NCBI GenBank assembly: GCA_964551875.1
Contig: CAZKEV010000005.1
Span: forward strand, 10,386-74,385
Length of the DNA: 64,000 nucleotides
Direction: 5' to 3'
Source of the DNA: JACTUA01 sp964551875
GTDB lineage: Archaea > Halobacteriota > Methanomicrobia > Methanomicrobiales > JACTUA01
The notes under the pieces: generated by a model
Seen by the model: the letters and a program-made list of their open reading frames with translations, nothing else
What the model was told of the DNA's origin: nothing
The model's database searches: none
Translations under genes and position numbers: made by a program
In this document: positions 10,198 through 18,810 of the stretch, piece by piece
Layout: each line of letters opens with the position of its first letter
How positions within the stretch are numbered: position 1 is the stretch's first letter

Positions 10198-11459
10198 ACC
10201 GGCGTGCTCTCGTGGATCTGGCGGTGGTCCTTGTCTGCTATACCGGGGTAGCCGCGCTGATCGCCGTCCTCATGTACCTGGTGAGCGGGAGCGGCTCCGC
10301 CTGGCTCACCTTCGATGCCGACCGGTTCCATGCGATGGCCGAGGTGATCATCGGGGGCTTCAAGCCCTACATCGACTTCGTGGACCCGAAACCGCCCCTC
10401 CTCTTCTTCATGGTCTCCCTGATGGACCTCATCGCCCCCGCGGGAAGCGTGGACATCCTCGTGATGTCCGGCGTGAATGTCCTCTGTGCCATCCTCATCT
10501 ACTGGATCGGGAGAAACGACTACGGGAACATCTCCGGCTTCTCGGCCGGCCTCCTGTTCCTCGTGGCCGCAGTCTTTGTCCAGGGCTACTTCCTCTTCTC
10601 CGAGCAGTTCGCGGTCCTCTTCCTCATCCTCGCGTTCATGCTCGGGCGGAAGGACCATTTTGCAGCGAGCGGCCTCTGCCTCGGCCTGGCCATGGGATTC
10701 AAGCAGTACGCGTTCCTCGCCATCCCGCCCCTCCTCTTCCTCGCCCGGGTGAAGGGGAGCCGCAGGTTCCTCGGCTACGTCGAGTTCATCGTCCCTGCCA
10801 TCGGCGTCTTCTTCTGCCTCTTCGGGGCCCTGTACCTCTACTACGGGCCCGAGGCAACGGGGAGCGCGATCAACTGGACCTTCGGCATCGCCCCCTCCTA
10901 TGTCTCGGGCCGGCTCGTCGAGGTCCCGGCCTACCAGCCAAACAACGTCCTCGCCTTCACCGCGAACCTCCTCGGCTCGGTCATGATGGTCCTCCCCACC
11001 CTCCTCTTTGCGATGACGAGCATCTGGAGGAGGGGGCTACGCACCGATGATGAATATGCCTTCGGGCTCTTCATCATCTTCTTCCTGGGGACACTCCTCA
11101 TCCGCCAGTACCTCCACTACTGGATCCTCATGCTCCCCTTCCTCGTCCTCCTCGCGTGCCGGGAGTTTGCCGTCGGGTCAGCCAGGGAATCCGATGAGAG
11201 CCCTGAGGGATCCGTCCTCCAGCGTTTCGCCGGGTTCGCCCGGGAGGTCGGATCCTCCCCTGAACCCCGGAGCGGGGAAGAGGGCCCGGAATCCCCGGCC
11301 GGAAGGATTGTCTTCTCGGCACCGGTCACCGGATCCCCCTCTGTCCATGGGGGCCTCATGGTCACCGGTGGCCTCATACCCTACAGGCGGGATGGCCAGG
11401 AGCCCGGGAACCGCGGTGAAGGTGGATCGGCACCAGGCCCCGAGAAGAAAGAGGAATAG
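10173..11459 (+). CDS. Polytopic membrane protein, GT-C glycosyltransferase-like
   Basis: 428 residues with about nine to ten hydrophobic segments, from residue 13 to about 325, then a hydrophilic Pro/Gly/Glu-rich tail of about 95 residues. The segment DADRFHAMAEVIIGGFKPYIDFVDPKPPLLFF resembles the first extracytoplasmic loop of GT-C (ArnT/PMT-like) glycosyltransferases, where acidic residues bind a lipid-phosphate sugar and KPP is recurrent. This suggests transfer of a sugar to a surface glycoconjugate, but the substrate cannot be read. GTG at 10173 overlaps arfC by 25 bp; a later GTG at 10212 would remove the overlap. The cytoplasmic-looking tail has low complexity and may be less conserved. 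Confidence 0.6.
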   Translation: MAGGKAPVDRRALVDLAVVLVCYTGVAALIAVLMYLVSGSGSAWLTFDADRFHAMAEVIIGGFKPYIDFVDPKPPLLFFMVSLMDLIAPAGSVDILVMSGVNVLCAILIYWIGRNDYGNISGFSAGLLFLVAAVFVQGYFLFSEQFAVLFLILAFMLGRKDHFAASGLCLGLAMGFKQYAFLAIPPLLFLARVKGSRRFLGYVEFIVPAIGVFFCLFGALYLYYGPEATGSAINWTFGIAPSYVSGRLVEVPAYQPNNVLAFTANLLGSVMMVLPTLLFAMTSIWRRGLRTDDEYAFGLFIIFFLGTLLIRQYLHYWILMLPFLVLLACREFAVGSARESDESPEGSVLQRFAGFAREVGSSPEPRSGEEGPESPAGRIVFSAPVTGSPSVHGGLMVTGGLIPYRRDGQEPGNRGEGGSAPGPEKKEE

Positions 11460-11505
11460 ATCACCCTTGAAAATGCAGATACAGCCGGCAGGCACCGGAG
11501 CGGGG

Positions 11506-11514
11506 GAAAAAAGG
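11506..11514 (-). terminator. Oligo-T terminator of the lipoprotein gene
   Basis: On the minus strand a run of six T follows the stop codon of the lipoprotein gene after about 15 nt. Short U-runs of this kind are typical archaeal intrinsic termination signals. Confidence 0.45.
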
Positions 11515-11528
11515 GGGGCCGGAGCCGG

Positions 11529-12029
11529 TTACGGCCTCGTCTGCTGGGCGTAGATCTGGTCGATGATCTTGTAGGGGATCCCGTTTATCGTCACCGTTAC
11601 CTGGATCCGGTCGCGGTTGGAACCGTTGAAGCTCACCGAGCTTCCCGCAATGATGGACCCCGACTCCGGGCGCGTGATGGACTTTGTCTCCGATGAGCAG
11701 TCCTCACGGGTGATCGTTGCATCGACGCGGGAGGTGAGGAGCTGTCCCTTTCCTCCCTGGAAGATGACCGTGATCTGCTTGTTCAGCGTGACAGGATCCC
11801 GGATCACATCCACCCCGACCATGAGTTGGGGATCCACGGTTACCGTCGGGCCGGGTTCGATACAGTTCGCCGGGGTGACCGGTGGGATCTCAGGGGTCGT
11901 AATCGGCTGTGTCACGGTCACCCCAGGCGTCGGGGTTGGGGTCGGGCCCGGCCCGGTCCCTGCGCAGCCTGCGCCGAGGGCGGCCGCGAGAACCATGAGC
12001 AGGGGAATGATAGCTATCCTCCAGTGCAT
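11529..12029 (-). CDS. Predicted secreted lipoprotein with Pro/Thr linker
   Basis: 166 residues if read from ATG 12029 (MHWRIAIIPLLMVLAAALGA), a hydrophobic signal sequence ending in the lipobox-like LGAGC. After Cys come about 20 Pro/Thr/Gly residues, a linker common in methanogen surface proteins, then a beta-rich domain of about 110 residues. The longer frame upstream (to 12119) lacks a signal and is not favoured. The domain has a Cys pair (AANC and REDC) that could form a disulfide. It resembles small surface lipoproteins of Methanomicrobiales; no enzyme motif is present. The gene is divergent from the downstream glutamate synthase-like gene. Confidence 0.7.
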   Translation of the reverse strand: MHWRIAIIPLLMVLAAALGAGCAGTGPGPTPTPTPGVTVTQPITTPEIPPVTPANCIEPGPTVTVDPQLMVGVDVIRDPVTLNKQITVIFQGGKGQLLTSRVDATITREDCSSETKSITRPESGSIIAGSSVSFNGSNRDRIQVTVTINGIPYKIIDQIYAQQTRP

Positions 12030-12192
12030 AGGCCAAGGTTGCGACTCTGGATACTTGAGGGTTGTGTTCCACCACAAATCCGTTATACAGGAAGATCTGC
12101 GGGAAAGGGGGGGATGCATCGACCGGAGCCGGCGTCCGGGCGCTGAGAGGGATCGCTGTGGCAGGGAGAGTATTCCAATCCATTTCGAAACT

Positions 12193-12201
12193 CATTTAAA
12201 A
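12193..12201 (+). promoter_or_regulatory. TATA box for the glutamate synthase-like gene, short or absent leader
   Basis: CATTTAAAA is centred about 27 nt upstream of the ATG at 12224. In archaea transcription starts about 22-27 nt downstream of the TATA centre, so the transcript is probably leaderless or nearly so. No Shine-Dalgarno sequence precedes the ATG. Confidence 0.5.
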
Positions 12202-12223
12202 GGGAGAAAGAAAACGTGTTCGT

Positions 12224-13813
12224 ATGAACTTAAGGCGACCAAATGCGAATGAGGCCCTGGGGACCTCGAACCGGTCACGGAACGTAACTCCCATGTCCGG
12301 TATCTGCACCCGCTGCCTCGACGGCTGCAAGGGGATGTGCGACATCTGGCTCTCCAGCTTCCGCGGGCGCGAGGTGCTCTACCCCGGGCCCTTCGGGGAG
12401 ATGACCGCAGGGGCAGACAAGGATTATCCCATCGATTACTCCCACATCAACATCCAGGGGTACGCCCAGGGAGCAAAGGGGCTGCCCGAGGGGACGGAGA
12501 TCGGCCCTGACTCGGCCGTCTTTTACTCCGTGGACACCGAGACCTCCTATGGCTGGGACAAGAAGGTGAAGCTCCGGGTCCCCATTTTCACGGGCGCCCT
12601 CGGGTCAACCGAGATTGCACGGAAGAACTGGGAGCACTTCGCGATCGGCGCGGCCATCTCGGGTATCACCATCGTCTGCGGCGAGAACGTCTGCGGTGTT
12701 GACCCGGATCTGGTGCTCGATGCCAAGGGCAAGGTCAAGAAGTCCCCGGAGATGGACCGGAGGATCGAGACCTACAAGAAGTTCCACGAGGGATACGGCG
12801 AGATCCTCGTCCAGATGAACGTCGAGGACACGCGCCTCGGGACGGCCGAGTACGTCTCCTCCAGGCACAACCTGGACACCATCGAGCTCAAGTGGGGCCA
12901 GGGGGCAAAGTGCATCGGCGGGGAGATCAAGGTGAAGACCCTCGAGCGGGCCCTGGAACTCAAGAAGAGGGGCTACATCGTGCTCCCTGACCCGACCCTG
13001 CCCGAGGTCCAGAAAGGCTTCAAGAGCGGCTCCTTCAAGGAGTTCGAGCGCCACTCGCGGCTGGGATTTGTCTCCGGCGACGGGCTCCTGGAGGAGGTGG
13101 ACCGGCTCCGCGACGTCGGCTTCTCCCGGGTGACCTTAAAGACCGGCGCCTACTCCGCTGTAGAGCTCGCCATGGCCATGAGGTTCGGGTCCGAGGCGAA
13201 GATTGACCTCCTCACCATCGACGGTGCACCCGGCGGGACCGGGATGAGCCCGTGGCCCATGATGAACGAGTGGGGTATCCCGACCTTCTATCTCCAGTGT
13301 CTGGCAATTGAGTACGCGGACAAGCTCGCAAAGAAGGGGAAGAGGGTCCCGGACATCGCCATGGCCGGCGGGTTCTCCTCCGAGGACGGGGTCTTCAAGG
13401 CCCTCGCCATGGGAAGCCCCTTTGTGAAAGCGGTCTGCATGGGACGCGGCCTTATGATCCCCGGCATGGTCGGGAAGAACATCGGAGTCTGGCTGAAGGA
13501 GGGGAACCTCCCCAACACGGTCTCCAAGTACGGGAAGTCCCTGGAGGAGATCTTCATCTCCTACGAGGACATCCGCGCCAAGTACGGCGCACGGATGCAG
13601 GAGATCCCCACGGGCGCCATCGGGATCTGGACCTATGCCCAGCGGTTCAAGGTAGGCCTCCAGCAGCTGATGGCAGGGTCCCGCAACTTCACCATCCCGT
13701 CCATCACGCGGAAGGATGTCATGGCCCTCACCGAAGAGGCCTCCCGGATCTCGGGCATCCCCTACGTCATGGAGGCCTACCGGGACGAGGCAGAGGCCAT
13801 CCTGGAGTCATAA
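12224..13813 (+). CDS. Glutamate synthase-like FMN-binding protein
   Basis: 529 residues matching the central FMN/alpha-beta barrel domain of glutamate synthase large subunit. KTGAYSAVELAMAMRFG, LLTIDGAPGGTGMSPWPMMN and DIAMAGGFSSEDGVFKALAMG form the FMN-binding barrel. There is no glutaminase domain. The usual 3Fe-4S cysteine motif after the barrel is absent: the corresponding stretch is AVCMGRGLMIPGMVGKNIGV. Instead an N-terminal cysteine cluster, C-x2-C-x3-C-x3-C at about residues 28-39 (GICTRCLDGCKGMC), could bind a cluster. The family occurs widely in methanogens and clostridia as a stand-alone protein. Its physiological reaction is uncertain and it should not be assumed to make glutamate. 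Confidence 0.8.
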   Translation: MNLRRPNANEALGTSNRSRNVTPMSGICTRCLDGCKGMCDIWLSSFRGREVLYPGPFGEMTAGADKDYPIDYSHINIQGYAQGAKGLPEGTEIGPDSAVFYSVDTETSYGWDKKVKLRVPIFTGALGSTEIARKNWEHFAIGAAISGITIVCGENVCGVDPDLVLDAKGKVKKSPEMDRRIETYKKFHEGYGEILVQMNVEDTRLGTAEYVSSRHNLDTIELKWGQGAKCIGGEIKVKTLERALELKKRGYIVLPDPTLPEVQKGFKSGSFKEFERHSRLGFVSGDGLLEEVDRLRDVGFSRVTLKTGAYSAVELAMAMRFGSEAKIDLLTIDGAPGGTGMSPWPMMNEWGIPTFYLQCLAIEYADKLAKKGKRVPDIAMAGGFSSEDGVFKALAMGSPFVKAVCMGRGLMIPGMVGKNIGVWLKEGNLPNTVSKYGKSLEEIFISYEDIRAKYGARMQEIPTGAIGIWTYAQRFKVGLQQLMAGSRNFTIPSITRKDVMALTEEASRISGIPYVMEAYRDEAEAILES

Positions 13814-13830
13814 CCCCCATTCCAGCCCCA

Positions 13831-13849
13831 TTCTTTTCTCCCGTTTTTT
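13831..13849 (+). terminator. Oligo-T terminator after the glutamate synthase-like gene
   Basis: TTCTTTTCTCCCGTTTTTT begins 17 nt after the stop codon; two T-runs, the second of six T. Confidence 0.5.
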
Positions 13850-13946
13850 CAGGGACCCACCTCACCATTCAGCTTGCAGACGGACATGGGCTCACCGGAT
13901 CATTCTCTCCAGGAGGAACGGTATATCGCGAAAAAGACGGGAAAGA

Positions 13947-14591
13947 TTAGTGCAATTCTGAAATGTAAGGAGGATACATCAAAGATTGAGATCTGCTTCC
14001 TGGTGAGGGAATCGCGCAGAGTTGCCCGTTAGCAGTGGTCCTGCTGCCCCCGTGGCCTGTTAGTTCCCCGGTCTTTCTCCGCGCAGACGCTTCTGCAGGG
14101 GACGCTCCTGCTGAATCGGGCGCGGTCACCGCGGGGGCAGCTCCATGGAGTGAGCCCCAATCACTCCAGGGAAATAGCGGAAATTCGGTATATTCGGATG
14201 CGGAGGTGGTTGGGATTCTCTTTGAAATGCCAGCCGGAAGGACGTGATAGACGTGCTGGAGGAGTTGAAGAACGCAGGGAGCACCACAGGCGACGACCAG
14301 CATCTGCGTGAGGAGGACAGGATGAACCATGCCCGTGGTGCCCACGGCTGCGACCAGTGCGGAGATGGCGAGGGGAAGATATGTTGCGGAGATGATAGAT
14401 CGGAGGTTCTCGAGAGCACCGTTTCTCCCCGCCACCGGGATGAGAGGCTGCTTCGCGCCGGGGGACCATCCACCGGGCTCCCCTGGTGCGCTTTGAACCC
14501 GTCCGGATCCCCGATATGCCCCGTGAGCGCGAGATTCGCCCAACATCCCGGTACTCTCCTTCACACCCAGGGTGCGTGCTGCGGCAGGCAC
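13947..14591 (-). pseudogene. Doubtful ORF with two hydrophobic segments, possible gene remnant
   Basis: The 1.1-kb stretch 13850-14968 has no convincing gene. The best candidate is a 214-codon frame on the minus strand. Its middle holds two hydrophobic segments (about SIISATYLPLAISALVAAVG and PVLLTQMLVVACGAPCVLQLL), as in a membrane protein. Its ends are Pro/Gly/Ser-rich and not protein-like, and no family is recognised. Overlapping plus-strand frames (14035-14247 and 14244-14678) look like shadows. It may be a decayed transporter fragment or simply non-coding. Confidence 0.22.
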
Positions 14592-14654
14592 CGGGTCATG
14601 AGCTCAGGACTCAGGACCGGTGTCAGTGGCAACACTGCCACCGCTGGCACATGC

Positions 14655-14825
14655 TACTACATCATTATTGTATATTAATATTCCGATTTTTAATTCCAAT
14701 GAAAAAGTTATCTTTCTATGAAAATTCTTGATATTCAAACTTATATCAAATAGAAATATCTATATACTGATATTCCACCATGAAACAACGCGACCGTATT
14801 TTCGGACCCCTTTATTCAAAATAAA
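14655..14825. promoter_or_regulatory. AT-rich island upstream of the 2-oxoacid oxidoreductase operon
   Basis: About 170 bp of very AT-rich DNA with several TATA-like sequences (TATATTAATATT, CTTATATC, CTATATACTGATATT) in an otherwise GC-rich genome. It is a likely promoter or factor-binding region for one or both directions, but no single start site can be assigned. Confidence 0.4.
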
Positions 14826-14968
14826 GGCCAGGAGCACGTCTTTACCCCAATCGGGATCAGGGCCGATCCATTCTCTGAGGCCTGCCAGGCCGGGCCTAAC
14901 AATACCGCTCCACCGGCCTCAGCGGTACCCTTATCTGCCGGGGACGAATGCATATACGGAGAGATTTC

Positions 14969-16633
14969 ATGCCGGAGTACTCCATCCTCATCGGGGGAAA
15001 AGCGGGCGAAGGGCTGAATAAAGCAGGGATCATCATCGCGCGGATCATGAACGGCCTCGGGTACCGGGTCTTCATGTACTACGACTACCCGTCCCTCATC
15101 AGGGGCGGGCATAACTTCTCCATCATCCGGGCTGCACCTCACAGGATTTACTCCCATCGGGGCGGGGTGGATTTCCTCCTTGCCATGAACCGGGAGACCC
15201 TGGATCTCCATGCGCACCGGAGAGGTGCAGGGACGGTGGCCATCTTCAACTCGGACGCGGTGAAGGCCGACGGAATAGGCCTCCCGCTCTCCCGGATTGT
15301 AAAGGAGGAGGGCGCACCCGAGATCGCCCGGAACACGGGCATCATCGCGGGGTTCTGCGGGGCCTCCGGGATCCCGTGGGAGGTGCTCGAAGGCACCCTC
15401 AGGAGAGAGATCCCGAGAGGCCTCGAGAGCAACCTCGCGATCGCACGGAGGGCGTTCTCCGCGGTGGAACCCGTCCCTGCCGCCCGGATAGCCACCCTTC
15501 CCCGGACTGAGAAGATCCTCCCCGTCCTTACGGGGAACGAGGCTGCAGGGCTCGGCCTCCTCGCGGGCGGGCTCCAGGCTTACGTGGCATACCCGATGAC
15601 CCCTACCTCGAACCTCCTCCACTTCCTCGCAGGGATTCCGGCGGACCTTGAACTCACCGTTGTCCACCCGGAGAACGAGATCGGGGTGATGCTCATGGCC
15701 CTCGGGTTCGCATACGCCGGGAAGAAGGTGGCGGTCGGCACCTCCGGCGGGGGTTTCTGCCTCATGACCGAGGGGTTCTCCCTCTCGGGGATGTCCGAGA
15801 TCCCCGTTGTGGTCATCCTCGGGCAGAGGCCGGGGCCCTCGACCGGCCTCCCCACCTACTCGTGCCAGACCGAGCTCCACTTTGCAGTGAACGCGGGACA
15901 GGGGGAGTTCGTCCGGTTCATCGTCGCTCCGGGGGACCTGGAGGAGACCTATTTCTGGGCTTCCGCCGCCCTCTCCCTCTCCTGGAAATTCCAGATCCCG
16001 TCTATCCTTCTCTATGACAAGAACCTGGCCGAGCATGGATACAACTTCGATATCGACTCCGTTCCCCCCCTCCCGGAGATGCCTGCAATGGCCTGGGACG
16101 GGAGCACCCCCTACCGCAGGTATGCCATGACCGATTCGGGTGTGTCACCCCTTGCCTTCCCGTCTGCACGGGGAGCGGTAGTGAAGGTGAACGGGTATGC
16201 ACACGACGAGGCCGGGATCACCACCGAGGATGCGGGGATGGTGACCCGGATGCAGGAGAAGATCCTCAGGAAGGGGGAGGGCCTTGCACAGGATCTCGAC
16301 GTGATGCAGACCGTCACGGTCACCGGGGCAAAGGGGGCCGGGGATATCCTGCTCACCTGGGGTTCCACCGCCGGGGTCTGCCGCGAGGTGGGCGACGTCC
16401 TGGGGCTCAGGGTCGTCCAGCCGGTCGTTCTCAACCCCTTCCCCGCAAAGAAGGTCCGCGAGGCCCTGGAAGGGTCCCGCCGGACCATCACCGTGGAGCA
16501 GAACGCGACCGGGCAGCTCGAGAAACTCCTCGCCCTCCATTCCATCCGGCCCGACGGGAGGATCCTGAAGTACGACGGGAGGCCCTTTGCCCTGGATGAG
16601 CTCGAGGCCCGGGTGCGGGAGGTGCTCCCATGA
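14969..16633 (+). CDS. 2-oxoacid:ferredoxin oxidoreductase, fused gamma-alpha subunit
   Basis: 554 residues. ATG 14969 is chosen because GGAGAG lies 6 nt upstream; a longer frame from 14948 lacks such a site. Residues 1-170 are the gamma domain (ILIGGKAGEGLNKAG, DYPSLIRGGHNFS) and the rest is the alpha, pyrimidine-binding domain (GNEAAGLGLLAGGLQAYVAYPMTP, HPENEIGVM, LMTEGFSLSGMSE). With the beta subunit next door it should oxidise a 2-oxoacid with CoA and ferredoxin, or carboxylate an acyl-CoA reductively. The fused alpha/gamma plus separate beta layout is typical of KorAB-type enzymes. Substrate is not certain, and no delta ferredoxin subunit is encoded nearby. Confidence 0.87.
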   Translation: MPEYSILIGGKAGEGLNKAGIIIARIMNGLGYRVFMYYDYPSLIRGGHNFSIIRAAPHRIYSHRGGVDFLLAMNRETLDLHAHRRGAGTVAIFNSDAVKADGIGLPLSRIVKEEGAPEIARNTGIIAGFCGASGIPWEVLEGTLRREIPRGLESNLAIARRAFSAVEPVPAARIATLPRTEKILPVLTGNEAAGLGLLAGGLQAYVAYPMTPTSNLLHFLAGIPADLELTVVHPENEIGVMLMALGFAYAGKKVAVGTSGGGFCLMTEGFSLSGMSEIPVVVILGQRPGPSTGLPTYSCQTELHFAVNAGQGEFVRFIVAPGDLEETYFWASAALSLSWKFQIPSILLYDKNLAEHGYNFDIDSVPPLPEMPAMAWDGSTPYRRYAMTDSGVSPLAFPSARGAVVKVNGYAHDEAGITTEDAGMVTRMQEKILRKGEGLAQDLDVMQTVTVTGAKGAGDILLTWGSTAGVCREVGDVLGLRVVQPVVLNPFPAKKVREALEGSRRTITVEQNATGQLEKLLALHSIRPDGRILKYDGRPFALDELEARVREVLP

Positions 16634-17481
16634 ACGACCGGCAGCTTATCACCGATGCCCGGAATACCTGGTGCCCGGGGTGCGGGAACTTCGTCATCCA
16701 GCATGCGTTGAAGGCGGTGCTCCAGGACCTGGAGAAGGAGGGCACATCCCTCGATGATGTCGTCCTTGTCACGGGGATCGGGTGCCATGCGAAGATGGCT
16801 GATTACCTGAATATCAACTCCTTCTACTCCATCCACGGGCGGGTCCTTCCTGTTGCCACCGCCATCAAGCTCGCGAACCCCCATCTCACCGTCATCGGGT
16901 GCGCAGGCGACGGGGATGCCTATGCCGAGGGGCTCGACCACCTCATCTTCGCTGCAAAAAGGAACGTCGATATCAACCTCTTCATCCACAACAACAGGGT
17001 CTACGGGCTGACCACCGGCCAGTACACCCCCACCTCGCCCCTCGGGTTCAAGGGGAAGTCAACCCCCTCAGGTACACTGGAGTACCCCTTAAACCCGCTC
17101 GAGCTCATGTTCGCGAGCGGTGCGAGTTATATCGCGAGGGGCTATACCCGCAACCAGCCGCTCCTCAAAAAGACCATGGCAGAGGCGGTCCGGCACCGGG
17201 GCTTCTCCTTCGTCGACATCCTCCAGATCTGCGCCACCTATTTCGATATCCACGATGTCTATGACAAGTATGTGTACGAGCTCTCGGGCCATGACCCCCG
17301 CAACCCCGCGAAGGCCATGGAACGGATCCTCGAGTGGGATTACAACAACCCGGCGCCGATTGCCCTCGGGACCTTCTTTGAGAGAGATATCCCCACCTTC
17401 GAGGGAAGGTTCCCCAGGCAGCCCGCTATTCCAACGGACCGGATGAGGAAGATCCGGGGACTCCTCGATGGCTACCGGTAA
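16630..17481 (+). CDS. 2-oxoacid:ferredoxin oxidoreductase, beta subunit (TPP-binding)
   Basis: 283 residues. It starts with ATG inside the stop of the alpha subunit (4-bp ATGA overlap), so the two are translationally coupled. TWCPGCGNF carries the first cluster cysteines, TGIGCHAKM the next, and GDGDAYAEGLDHLIFAAKRN...NN is the TPP/Mg site. QYTPTSPLGFKGKSTPSG is the substrate loop seen in 2-oxoglutarate-type and related enzymes. It completes the enzyme with the preceding gene. The assignment to 2-oxoglutarate rather than pyruvate or branched-chain acids rests on overall resemblance only. Confidence 0.88.
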   Translation: MNDRQLITDARNTWCPGCGNFVIQHALKAVLQDLEKEGTSLDDVVLVTGIGCHAKMADYLNINSFYSIHGRVLPVATAIKLANPHLTVIGCAGDGDAYAEGLDHLIFAAKRNVDINLFIHNNRVYGLTTGQYTPTSPLGFKGKSTPSGTLEYPLNPLELMFASGASYIARGYTRNQPLLKKTMAEAVRHRGFSFVDILQICATYFDIHDVYDKYVYELSGHDPRNPAKAMERILEWDYNNPAPIALGTFFERDIPTFEGRFPRQPAIPTDRMRKIRGLLDGYR

Positions 17482-17580
17482 GACCCTGGAAGGGGGCCCC
17501 CGCCCCCCCTTCAATATCCATCTCCACGCACATTCAAGGTATATATGGATCCTCCGCCTACAGGGATGGGAGGAAAAACC

Positions 17581-18084
17581 ATGATCAAGGACAACGTTCG
17601 GGATGCCATCAACGCCCAGATGAACCGTGAATTCTTCTCATCCTACCTGTACCTCGCCATGGCAGGTTACTTCGAATCGGTGAACCTGAGGGGTTTTGCG
17701 AAATGGATGCAGGTGCATGCGCAGGAAGAGTACGCCCATGGGATGAAGTTCTACAGCTACCTCGTCGACCAGGGTGCCCGGGTCTCCCTCGCCGCCATCG
17801 AGGCCCCGTCCCACGAGTGGGCAAACCCCCTCGCGGCATTCGAGCAGGTCCTCGGCCACGAGCAGAAGGTCACCGGGAGGATCCATGACCTGATGGAACT
17901 CGCGATGTCGGAGATGGACCATGCAACAGCCGGCATGCTCCAGTGGTTTGTTTCGGAGCAGGTCGAGGAAGAGGCCAATGCCACCGAGATCGTCTTCAAG
18001 ATGAAACTCGCATCGGCCGAGAAGGGGGCGGTCCTCCTCTATCTCCTGGACCGCGAGCTCGGGAAACGGGGGAAGAGCTCGTAA
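17581..18084 (+). CDS. ftnA: Ferritin
   Basis: 167 residues from ATG 17581, preceded by GGGAGG at the usual distance; an in-frame upstream ATG at 17545 adds an unlikely Pro-rich leader. Four-helix ferritin with the ferroxidase residues in place: NREFFSSYLYL (Glu), HAQEEYAHGMKF (Glu and His) and SEQVEEEANA (helix D ligands). It stores iron as a 24-mer shell and limits Fenton chemistry. It opens a series of metal and oxidative stress genes on the same strand (MntP, Dps-like and ZIP). Confidence 0.93.
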   Translation: MIKDNVRDAINAQMNREFFSSYLYLAMAGYFESVNLRGFAKWMQVHAQEEYAHGMKFYSYLVDQGARVSLAAIEAPSHEWANPLAAFEQVLGHEQKVTGRIHDLMELAMSEMDHATAGMLQWFVSEQVEEEANATEIVFKMKLASAEKGAVLLYLLDRELGKRGKSS

Positions 18085-18167
18085 CCAGGGTTCAGCCCCC
18101 CAATCCCCTGTTATATCCATCCCCGGCTGTCAGGAGCCGCCGGCCGGGTTCAAGTTACCTGATACGC

Positions 18168-18725
18168 ATGGATCTCGTCACCATCCTCCTGATCTCCCTC
18201 ACCCTTGGCCTTGACTGCTTCGCGGTCGCCCTCGCGGCCGGTATCGAGAGCGGCACCCGGGGGTTGAGGAATGCCGCACGGATCGCCCTCGCCTTCGGAT
18301 CCTTCCAGGCCGGCATGCCGTTCCTCGGGTGGCTCGCCGGCCGCTCGGTCCTTGACCTCATCTCCGGCTATGATCACTGGCTCGCCTTTGCCCTCCTCTC
18401 CATCGTGGGACTGCGGATGATCCGGGAAGGGGCATCCCCTTCCTCCGGGGAGTCCCCCCTCTCCCTCGATACAGCCTCCCTCCTCGTCCTCTCGGTGGCC
18501 ACCTCCATCGATGCTCTCGCCGTGGGGGTCTCACTCGCCTTCGTCCAGGCCGGTATCCTCATCCCGTGTCTCATTATCGGGCTCTCCACCTTTGCCATAT
18601 CGTTCTTCGGCGCATTCATCGGGGGAGCCGCGGCCCGGAGATGGGGAGAGGCGGTGGAGGTCGCGGGCGGCATCGTCCTCATCGGCATCGGGGTACGGAT
18701 CCTGATCGAGCATATGTCCGGGTAA
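18168..18725 (+). CDS. mntP: Putative manganese efflux pump MntP
   Basis: 185 residues with six membrane segments in two homologous halves. The signature acidic residues lie in LTLGLDCFAVALAAG and SVATSIDALAVGVSLAF, where Asp in membrane helices 1 and 4 is essential in the MntP family. ATG 18168 starts the first membrane helix directly; the frame upstream overlaps ferritin and is not used. It exports Mn(II). Placement between ferritin and a Dps-like gene fits Fe/Mn balance under oxidative stress. No yybP-ykoY-like leader is evident in the 83-bp gap. Confidence 0.88.
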   Translation: MDLVTILLISLTLGLDCFAVALAAGIESGTRGLRNAARIALAFGSFQAGMPFLGWLAGRSVLDLISGYDHWLAFALLSIVGLRMIREGASPSSGESPLSLDTASLLVLSVATSIDALAVGVSLAFVQAGILIPCLIIGLSTFAISFFGAFIGGAAARRWGEAVEVAGGIVLIGIGVRILIEHMSG

Positions 18726-18810
18726 AGGGACGGCCCTGGCGACCACCCCCTGGATCACCTTTATTATATGCTCTGTACAGTATCTTCTGCCTTCAAAGGA
18801 GGAACAGGAT

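Noticed and set aside
14244..14678. 144-codon plus-strand frame
   Set aside because: Low-complexity, no domain, overlaps a comparable minus-strand frame; composition is not gene-like.
14728..15021. 97-codon plus-strand frame across the AT-rich island
   Set aside because: It overlaps the start of the oxidoreductase gene in another frame and begins inside the promoter region.
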